Part shown: in pieces, positions 54,889-64,000 of the stretch | Layout: the number at the start of each line of letters is the position of its first letter | Numbering within the stretch: position 1 is the stretch's first letter | Made by a program: the position numbers and the translations under genes | DNA from: Aphrophora alni | Lineage: Eukaryota > Arthropoda > Insecta > Hemiptera > Aphrophoridae | Assembly (NCBI GenBank): GCA_963513935.1 | Contig: OY740770.1 | Location: forward strand, 91,094,301 to 91,158,300 | Length of the DNA: 64,000 bases | Reading direction: 5' to 3' | Notes under the pieces: model-generated | What the model was told of the DNA's origin: nothing | Seen by the model: the letters and a program-made list of their open reading frames with translations, nothing else | Databases searched by the model: none

Positions 54889-57095
54889 TATTTTGTTTAG
54901 TGTACTGATTAAATATGATGTTAGTTACTATTCGTCCTGAAAGTTTTGGGCATAAGATGTAAAGTATCTTAAATAACTTATTTCCCACTCTTTTGCCCAT
55001 CCACCTACCAATTCAGATAACGAATTTTTCAAATTAAAAGCAATTAATTGAGTTTGCAATGAGAGAAGCAATTTGACTTAGTAAAGAAGAAGTTATCTTT
55101 ATATTATATCAGCCTATTATGTGACGAGTTCTGTATGTATCTTTAACATATGATATATTTGATTTTCTGATATTTGAAATATGATCTATCTCTTAGATAA
55201 TACATTTTTGTACAGTATATTCAAATTTATTATTATTATTTTTTATTTTTTATTATCTGATATTTTATAACAATTCAAATAAAAATACTGCATCGAAGTT
55301 GACTCTGTTAAATGTAGAAACTTATTGATTGCAAAATTTTTTTTTTAACTGTATGGTACTTTGTTTAAGTAATTTTTTCGACTATTATTAGTTACATAAA
55401 CCATGAACATATGTAGGCCTACAGATAATTTTCATTAACCCAGAAATATTCCCAAATTTAACTCTTACATTACCTGCGTTTTATTTTATTTTATTTTAGC
55501 ACTAGTTATGATTATAAAAATATATATTATTAATAATGACACCACAGTTTAGTTTTCAATTTCGTCAATTAAGTTTTAATTTAGATTTATTTTAATTTTA
55601 CTTGAACAATATATTTGTTACGGTCCATAATATGTGTGTTGTAGTAATACTTAAAATGGAAGAGAGAGTATCATTTCTAACCCTCAGATATCAATATCGT
55701 AAGAGACTGTTTTCAGAAAACTGATACTTTTTGATTTATTGTTTATATATGTTCTGCTAAAACAAATACTGAATCATTGCTAGTATATTTCAAGTACATT
55801 ATGTGAACTCGTTTCGAATTAGTACAAAACATTATTTATCAGTTTCAACTGACATGTAAAACTATGACCATACTAATATGGTTATTTTAGTGAAATCTTT
55901 CCCTTTTATTCACCAAAAAACTTTGGGTTTAGCAATTAATAATTCCATAGGGTCCACTCTGTATTCAGTTCATCAGACTCTAAAATGCTTCTTTATCATT
56001 TTCATTACACCACCTAATGGTTGCGTACTTTCATTTTCCTTGTGTTTCATTTAATATTAAATTTTACACTCTCTGCAGTGTTCTATTATTGAGCATTACT
56101 TACATCGCTTCAACTTACTTTGCCAGCTTTGTTAGCTCCATCAGAAACTATTTTATTTTATATATTAATGACTTTTATGTGTCTAAGAGTTAATTTAGAG
56201 AATCTATGAGTTATGTACGTCGTGTTTTTTTATTTATAGAATATATTTTAAGTGAAAGTTTATTAATCTTAGTATTTTTTAAACAGGCCTTAATTAATAA
56301 TTTTAGTTCGTATTATAATAATGTCAGTTTGTACCTATTATGGACATTTTCAACTTCCAAGTTTCAAAACAACTGGAGAAGAGATTGAGAAAATACAAAA
56401 TAACATAAAATATATTTAAAACAGTACTTTTAGTGTTTGGGAATGATAGAGACGTGTTTTTTTAACTATATTGAGACATAATGGAGTAGATATTTGAAAA
56501 AAAGTATATTTTCTGTAATCCTTTCTAAGATTTCTTTCAATAATCATACATTTGTTTTAAACTTGACTAAAAAAGTTAACATACAGTACATTATCTAAAC
56601 TTATATTGCATAGTGTAAACATAATATTGAGAATCAATTGTAATGTGTCACACTTGTCGAAACCTCAATAGCAAGGTGAATTAAAACACAACCTTCCACA
56701 ACGTATCACTTTATTTCTGCAACACAAATAGTATTTTCTTACCTGAAGTTGTGGGTTTATTTTATACACGTGCAGAAAACACCAAGTTGTGTTGAGAACA
56801 TGATGTGGCACTATAAAAGAGCACAGAAATGCAGCGTGATATGAATTATTCAAATTAAAAGTCTACACGGAGTAGTAAATGTGTGATTTTTCGCCAATAA
56901 AACGGTCACTAGTACATAGCAGTGCTCAAAGAATATCACTGTATTGACTGCATTAGAGTTATACAAATCCAGGAAAAGGGTTAATTTAAAGTAAAAACAA
57001 TTTTCAAAATGTATATAACATTGTAAATTATATATTCTTCGTGTAGAAATTTGTTTTACTAAAATTTTCATTATTTACTGTCTCTAAGATACTAA
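54130..57095 (+). repeat. Duplicated unit, copy II, main part
   Basis: Blocks run in the order Y (54255-54405), Z (54500-54840), W (54880-55160), V (55640-56560) and U (56745-57090). U matches 60860-61180 through the phrases AGTTGTGGGTTTAT and AAATTGT-rich sequence after it. Z contains a plus-strand open stretch of 70 codons (54495-54707, Arg-rich at its end), but the aligned parts of the 38.5 and 57.6 kb copies carry stops in that frame, so I do not call a gene. A (TA)n of about 52 bp (54831-54882) interrupts the Z-W junction and is absent from the 38.8 kb copy. Confidence 0.75.
54831..54882. repeat. (TA)n microsatellite
   Basis: About 26 TA units. Confidence 0.96.
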
Positions 57096-57314
57096 TATTG
57101 AACACCATGGAAATTACGTATGAAGTGAGTGAGTTAAATGTTTATAATGTACATGAATGAAGAGAAATCGCAAGACACACAGTGAGTATAATAGTTATAT
57201 GTAACGAACATTATACACATTTTTCAATCAGTAATATCATATAAGAAATGTAATACGTTTACTTCGAACAATATCCACAGATAATGACAATGCGATGCAC
57301 ATTCTATCTATATG

Positions 57315-58360
57315 AGTCATTCTTCTTGTCTCTTAGGGTGCACCGTCCAAAAGGTACCACACAACTCGTCAAACAAACACTTCTGGAATGAAATGTCTTC
57401 TAACCACAATTGCTCTATTTATAAAATGAATCAGGTGATGTAACTTTAAATATAGCACTAATATTCTAGCGTCTAATCTTAATGGAATATAATACAGGGA
57501 ACCTCAGAAAGTGGACTACGAAATTGCGACAATACATTACCATCTGTACAAGACAGATTTGTTTTATCTACGAATATTTACAATACATGTAAAAGCTTTT
57601 GTAAACTTTGAAGTCTGTATAGGTAGAATTCCAAGAATCCCTTTGGTTTTTAACAGCAAGTTAGAGAGGATATAGGAGGTCTTAGTATACGTTCCACGAT
57701 AGGTCATTATTAGTAGTTTTCCGTATCTAACGAAAAAAGTATAAAGTTATCACAATTGGTATTTATTGTTTGCTTAGTGAATTGATAAAGTGTGAAGTTA
57801 GTTACTACTCCGAACTAAACGTCATGAGCTTACGATGCAATAAATCTTTTTTCGGGCTTTGCCTCATCCACCCACGATTTCAGGTATCCCGGACCTAAAT
57901 ATTACCTATCGAGGTTGTCCTGAGAAGAATGATTTAAATTAGTTATCAAGAAGTTTTCATTCTATTATGTCAGCCTACTTCATGCGTCTCGAGTTTCGAA
58001 TGTATCTTTAACATAAGTTGAACTAGATTTGTATGGATATATGATTTATTTATTTATTTTATTCCCTTCTGTGTAACATGTTCAATTTAATATTATCATT
58101 ATTGTAGTTTTGTTACGAACTTAAATTTGTATACAACTTGTATAAAAAATCTTACAACTTACAACTCAATAAAAGTTATGCTTTACTGTGATGAACTTTA
58201 ATGATTAAGTACATATTATGACATGCAGGTGTATGGCACTTTGTGCGAATTATGTTTATTGATTTTGATTTTATATATTACTACCAGTTAGTTGCATGTA
58301 CTTTGTTAGGGCTACAATAATTTATTTAAGCACATATACATTAATAATTTTAACTATGGT
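57315..58360 (+). repeat. Duplicated unit, copy III, left part
   Basis: Starts with the block also seen at 18930-19025. It then has Y (57420-57530), Z (57535-57780) and W (57770-58045), collinear with copy II. The unit is interrupted by the Penelope-like element at about 58361 and resumes at about 59880. Confidence 0.7.
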
Positions 58361-59722
58361 TTTAGGTTAGACTTTAATAAGGAACATAGCATATTAGATT
58401 GGTTAGATTTTTTATGGACAGGAGACAGGCTTACCTTGGAAAATGGTCCTTGGTATTACCTAATAGTACATAAGTAAGAAAACACACACAAAAAGCACTA
58501 ATGTTTTGAAATATTTCGTAAACACTGTTCAATTTCTCAATCCGCAGAGTTAAGAAGAAGACTGAAGACTGAGTGTTGAACCAACAATTTTTTAATTTTA
58601 TTTTTTGTAAATCCTGTTGGGAATGGGAAAAGGATAAATGATGATTCATCTAAGGTTAAGATTAGAGGGTTCTCTTGATTTTGTGACCCATTGATGAGAC
58701 AGTTCCCATATTCTTAGTTCTGAGGGGTTACATTCTGAAGGGAGTGATTTGATGATTTTTGTTGTGAAGCATTCATCAAAGTGACAACGTTGTGGATTGC
58801 TGCATGTTGTGCAGTTGGTTTCTCAATATCCAAGATTTTCACGACATGTCTGTGGCCATTCATCCTGGTGCTTAAGTTGTCTGTGGTTAGGCCAATATAT
58901 TGAGCTGGGCAAAACCTGCACTGTAGTTGGTAGATAACATTTTTCGTTGTACATGTGTGATGACCTTTATTTTTAATTCTTTTTTACTAGAGGAACTATT
59001 GAAGTTATTGGACGGGAGATGTATTTTGCATGTTTTGCACCTAGGCCTATTGCATGGAAAAGAACCGTGGGGAAGGTTAGGTTGTTTAGGTGTGTTGGGA
59101 TTGGGGAGCTTTGGGGGAACTAACATGCATTTCAGATTTGTAAGCTGCCTAAACAAGACTCTAGGAGGTTCTGTGAGAAGATTATTGGTATGTTTGGAAG
59201 CTTGTAGAATTTTGAAGCCTTCTTTCAGTAGCCTATATTGTTTAATCTCTGTAGGCCCGGGTGATAATCGGTAACCAGAGATATGGACAGGTTATCTTTT
59301 TCTTCTTGGGTGTGATATCTGTGTTTTGTGCCAAATTAATCTGATTCCTAACCAGTTTCCCAGGATAACCCCTTTTTATTGGACTTATTGGACTTTAGAC
59401 AATAAGGGATTAATGACCAATGGGTTATTTTCTCTCAAAGTGTATATATTAAAAAATGTAAATTACTAGGTGGGTTTGTACTCAGTTGTAATAAAAAATA
59501 AATAAAAATAAAAAAAATAAAAAAATTAGTTTTACATTGACGTCCAGAACTGTAACTTGGGAAGTAGACACAGTCCAGGTGAAATTTAGGATAGAAAATT
59601 TTGAAAGACTTTAGTGTTTTTTGTGTGTGTTTTCTTAATTATGTACTTTTAGGTAATACCAAGGACCATTTTCCAAGGTAAGCCTGTCTTCTGTCAATAC
59701 AAAATCTAACCAATCTAAACTT
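58361..59722 (-). mobile_element. Truncated Penelope-like element with inverted flanking arms (PLE-3)
   Basis: A minus-strand PLE gene remnant lies between two inverted arms. The left arm is 58394-58516 and the right arm 59597-59718. They share ACCAAGGACCATTTTCC and AATCTAACCAATCTAA in opposite orientation. PLE copies are known for terminal repeats in tandem or partly inverted arrangement, so the arms are read as pseudo-LTR sequence. TTAACTATGG occurs on both outer sides (about 58351-58360 and 59722-59731), in direct orientation, as a likely target-site duplication. The host sequence is copy III of the duplicated unit, split between blocks W and V, so the insertion is younger than the duplication. 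Confidence 0.75.
58646..59390 (-). pseudogene. PLE-3 RT C-terminus and GIY-YIG nuclease pseudogene
   Basis: Read on the minus strand from about 59380, the order is RGYPGKLV, then LVTDYHPGLQR near 59260 (the PLE T/D-Y-H-P-x-L block). Next come EPPRVLFRQLTNLK near 59150, a Cys cluster CNRPRCKTCKIH near 59050, VIYQLQC and QYIGLTTDNLSTRMNGHR (Q-Y-I-G at 58891-58902), QHAAIHN, and a terminal ELRIWELSHQWV ending at a TGA, 58646-58648. This is the linker zinc-binding region plus the complete GIY-YIG nuclease of a Penelope-like element. At least four frameshifts are needed, so it is inactive. The fingers and palm of the reverse transcriptase are missing. The plus-strand frame at 58927-59274 is merely antisense to it. 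Confidence 0.83.
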
Positions 59723-59879
59723 AACTATGGCTAGACATAAATATTTACATGTTTAATTATAACTAAGATTTTAATTATGTAAAACAATATTTATTGATAT
59801 ATTTTTAACATCTATCTAAGAAATTATTTATTTAGGATTCAAATATGTATGTTGTAATAACATGTATGTGGATTTGTGA

Positions 59880-61290
59880 GTGAAATAATTTTGTATCATT
59901 TCGGAACTTCAGATATCAATATCGTAATAAAAATTTTGATAATATATATAATTTTTAGTGCAATAAAAATAATTATATACAAGATGAAATTTTAACTAGG
60001 GTCCATTGCATTTTATGAACTTGGTGTTTATTTGACATGAAATTACTTACTGGTTAATGAGAAATCAATGTCAACTTAAATATAAACATATTGACCATCG
60101 ACATTTAATCAAATCTGTAAACTTTTATTTAATAAGAATCTTTTGGATTTAAAATTATAAAGTCCTAAGGTTCACCGAGTATTAGACGTTAGAGTGTTAA
60201 TGTAATAATTATAATTACATAACCTAATGGTTACGCATTTTCACTTTCCTCCACTTTCATTTATTATTAAAATTCATCCTCACTACAGCGCTCTAGTATT
60301 GATCCTCACTGTTATAAAGATGTTTCTGTTGCTTTTGTTAGTTATCTTATAAAATTATTACGATTATTAACATTTTATTACTCTTATGTGTCTACTGGAT
60401 ATGTAACTATAAATATATTAGTAATATAGATCCTGTTCAGGTTTTAAATAATAGAATGTATTTTATGTGAAAGGTTATTAATCACATTCTTTTTCTTTCT
60501 TTTGAACTGGCCTTTTAAACTATAGATCATATTAAAATAATATCTGTTTCAAGTTGTACGTGTTGAGGACATCGTCACGAAAATATAAAAGAAACCTATT
60601 GAAAACCAGTGTTGTTGTTATTATGGCTTAATGTCAGTGGGAAGTTTTAAACATATCCATAAAGACCGATTTGGTTGTTAAATAAATTATATACTAATTA
60701 ACAATTTAAAAGATTTATTTCAGTAATCACCCTTTTGTCATGTGCTGCAGTAAAATATAACTTATAGTATTATTAAACTTGTTGTTTTCAAATTGTAACA
60801 TAATACTGAGTCTAAAGTTGTCAAAATATTTTTAAAATATGAGAGTAGTTCAATAACTAGAGTTGTGGGTTTATAATATGCAGAAGTGTAAAGCACTACG
60901 TTGTGTCAAAATTATGATACGGCTCTGTGATATAATATGAAAATTCCAACAGGTCATAAAGGTCACTGGTTTATAAAAATATTCCTGGTTTGCCTTGTAT
61001 TAAAGTTTGCTTGGGTGGTGGGGAGGGGTAAATTTGTAAATTTCAAATAAAAACATATTTTCATTATTATAATTTATATAACATCGTAAGTAGAAATTTT
61101 TTCTGGTATAAATTATGTTTCGTGGTAGTTCACATTATCATAGTCCTGCCATGTCACGTTCGGTCCCTAAGATATTATAAGTATGTATTATATAAGTAGA
61201 CAGAGAAATATCTTTATTTAAAAAGTGAATATAGCATCATCAGATCCTCTATATTACTAACTCCAATAGAAATATATTGCAAAAATATTT
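59880..61290 (+). repeat. Duplicated unit, copy III, right part
   Basis: V at 59880-60760 is followed by U at 60860-61180 and then a faint copy of block Y at 61225-61290 that would start a fourth unit. V carries the anchors GATATCAATATCGTAA (shared with 55690) and CACTACAGCGCTCTAGTATTG (shared with 56072-56092). Confidence 0.7.
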
Positions 61291-62289
61291 AAAAAAATAA
61301 ACTAAAATTACAAATTAAAGTTAATGTGTAATATAATGATATATTAATCATAAAAACCAAAATCAAAACCTTAATTCAGTAGATAAATAAAAAGAACTAA
61401 AATAATTATAACAACTTCATAAATGTTATGTATAAGACTGAAAAAATTATTAATAATTTAAATAAGTCGACAGGTAACGATTTATCAAATTTAATTAAAT
61501 CTAGAAAATTAAAAATGTTCAAATAAAATTACTGTCTAATATTTAACACTATGAAATATTTTTATTATTGTAAAAAAACAAAAATCATCCTGAATAAAAA
61601 AAAGAAAGATTTACAACATATTTTCACATTTCCAACACATACATAAAACTCTTAATAAATAGTTTCAATCACACCTCGTGACAAACGACCCGCACAGTTG
61701 TGATTTCTGATTGACCTAGTAAACTGGACACGTCACAATCTACGAAATTAGTAAGAGAGTTTCACAAACGTATTGCGAAATTTGTTGCTTAAAACTGTAC
61801 AGTTTTTATAGTATTAATATGATATAAAAACAAACTTTGTTACCAAGTGTGTGGGCACTCCAGTTTGTAACATAATGTGTAACAACGTCAGGGCATTAAA
61901 GTTTCCTAAATGATCTAATTTTAAAAAGAAATATCTCTCTAATAGAATGACCTAATAATACCTTGGCAAATTGAATCAGACTTAAATGTTATACAATAAT
62001 TTACTACCCATTTTGACAGTCTTGTAATGTGACGGCAAAATACTATGACTAAAATGTGACAGTCATGTAACGGCTACTATTTAACAGTAATTAAATGTGT
62101 GCCATTAAAAATATCTTACAAATAGCAATGTTAAGTGTAATGGTAAAAAATAAATAAAATTCATTTTCATAAAGCGTGGACGCCTTTGAAATCATTGTTA
62201 CATGTCTCAATCATGTATTCAGTCCAAATAAGTCTGTTATTAATTACCAGTCCTAGTTCTCTTCACTGCTAAATTATTGAGAAACGTAA
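61291..62289. other. AT-rich noncoding stretch
   Basis: No recognisable gene or element. It lies between blocks Y and T of the fourth, most decayed copy. Confidence 0.5.
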
Positions 62290-63355
62290 CCTTAACCTCT
62301 TGGTTTAGGAAATTTGTCAACATAAATTGTCCTCATTAGTCAAAAATAACCGATAAAGATATTTTGAGTTTTCATTATTTGTGTCTAGCTATGTTCTCCG
62401 GACAAATTTTTTTTTGATATCTTAAAAAATGTATTCTCTTGCATTTTCAAATTCACTGATATTATAAATACTAATACTTTAACTAAGTATGGAATCAGTG
62501 GGTCAATTGGCAATAATTTGTAGTAGCTAACAGAAAGAGAAGAGCAATTAAACAAACCATAACAAAGAAATCTTGGTTATTAGATAACTACATTCTGTTA
62601 TTATTATTTCTGTATTATAACCTAATATTATTCATAATTATGATTTTCGATGAACCTTCATTTCTCGAATTTTAACCTTATTAGTTTTGAAGAAAAAAAT
62701 TGTAAGTAGTTTTTACTTTTTCATTTATACTTTAAAGTACATCTTTACCAGGAACTTTAAAGTACCAATATTATAATTATGACTTTTTGCGCAAGATTTA
62801 TGTTAAATAATTATTTGATCAAATTAGGTCATACAAATTAGATTTATTAATTATTTATATTTATATGTTAATATTTAAAAATTCTACTCTGTAATTTATG
62901 GAATGAAATACACATCACATTATTTGAATAAAGCAACAGTGGATGGTAAATAAATTGTTATGGAATAGGCTTTGTGAGGTTAAACGATTTGTGTGAGTTA
63001 GGTGTTTTCTTTAATTTTATTGGAGTTTTGCTTTTGTATGCGTTTGTAAGAGAAGGTATGTCCAACGTTCAGACATCTTAAATCCATTTTAAATAAGAGA
63101 ATTTTTATTTATTTTTTAAATTAAAATATTTTACATTATTATCACATTAGTTTAATCTTAAGCATTATAAATAATTTTCATATTACTTTTATCTGATTTA
63201 ATTATTCTCGAAAATTTATATCTCTAACATCATAATTATTTTTGTCATCAAGTTATAATTTCTCTCCAAGTAAGAACAGTAATTACTTGCTGTGCACGAC
63301 TAAATTGTTTCCGGTATGCAGCAAGTTTGCAAACACTAATGACTGATAAAATGGA
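62290..63355 (+). repeat. Duplicated unit, copy IV, right part
   Basis: T at 62290-62620, X at 62771-63060 and S at 63280-63355 follow each other as in copy I, but without the 1177-bp transposon that separates T and X there. The uninterrupted transposon target TA is at 62769-62770. Confidence 0.72.
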
Positions 63356-64000
63356 AGAAGGGAGGGGACTGATCATGATAAAGAAAATGACATCATTTTT
63401 CAAAATTGTATTATTAATTAATTTTAAAATGTAAGGTCTGTATACCTACTTAGCTGATTGCAAAATATTAAAACTATGTAATTTACGTGCTTTTATATTC
63501 ATGACGTGATGTGTGCTATAAGGAATGTTACAACAAATCTAATCATGTATCACGAGTTTCATGCAGAAAATTTAATTGTTAAAAATCAACTTTTTTTTAT
63601 CGTGGTAAGTAATACCGGTTATATTTTTAGCTTATTCAAAAATTTGTATTGCATTCATTTGTTGAAAGACAAATAATAATCAATAGATTTCGTGGCCTTT
63701 AAACAATCCACTATACATTATGTATGCAGATATATACTGCGCATTTAATGACACTATTATTTTTGGTCTACCAAAACAAAATTAAAAGAAATTTATAAAT
63801 TAATAAAACTAACAACCATAATAACATAACTTCCTAAAATTTAGGTCAAATTGTAAGATTTTAACCAGTGATAAATATAGACATACGTAACGCCACAAAT
63901 TCTTTTTGTTGAGTTTGATACAGATATTGTATGTTATATCAGTAAACAAAATGAGTTAAAACTGTTCATACGTAAACTTCAAATAAATGTATAACAGAAA
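63356..64000. other. AT-rich noncoding stretch
   Basis: Nothing recognisable to the end of the window. Confidence 0.5.

Noticed and set aside
58927..59274. 115-codon plus-strand frame
   Set aside because: It is antisense to the Penelope-like nuclease pseudogene, whose motifs are clear on the minus strand.

Overview
The window looks like nuclear DNA from an arthropod, most likely an insect. It is very AT-rich, long open frames are almost absent, and dinucleotide microsatellites are frequent. It carries a run of the insect telomeric unit CCTAA/TTAGG, a mariner copy, several Penelope-like (PLE) relics and one LTR-retrotransposon relic. I could not recognise one intact host protein-coding gene, tRNA or rRNA, so this is intergenic or deep-intronic DNA. 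The species cannot be named from the sequence.

Layout. 1-12 kb: AT-rich DNA holding a nonautonomous DNA transposon with repeated subterminal motifs (3389-4404), a possible LINE C-terminal relic (5261-5400) and a cluster of hairpins next to a candidate inverted-repeat element (6569-7922). 12-17 kb: a hammerhead-like motif, a PLE GIY-YIG nuclease relic (13877-14148), a decayed mariner (15155-16394) and, 80 bp further on, an interstitial telomere-like tract (16474-16542). 17-37 kb: mostly featureless AT-rich DNA with a very long (TC)n tract (20829-21064), a possible inverted-repeat element (22707-23453), two uncertain minus-strand open stretches (24070-24312, 31142-31330) and a segment duplicated at 41.3 kb. 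37-47 kb: hammerhead ribozyme-like motifs (the best at 37327-37396), a PLE reverse transcriptase plus nuclease relic (43040-44350), a LINE-like 3' end and a Ty3/gypsy-type pol relic on the minus strand (45300-46165).

47-63.4 kb: a multi-kilobase segment is present in three to four diverged copies in the same order. Parts of the unit recur at 38.1-38.8 kb and near 18.9 kb. These copies act as internal controls: one lacks the 1177-bp inverted-repeat transposon found at 50096-51272 and shows its TA target site intact. The copy at 57-61 kb has been split by a PLE (about 58360-59722). Several microsatellites are long in one copy and short in the others.

The elements do not form a cooperating pathway. 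The coherent theme is PLE activity: three relics with reverse transcriptase and/or GIY-YIG domains, plus hammerhead ribozyme motifs of the kind PLEs are known to carry.
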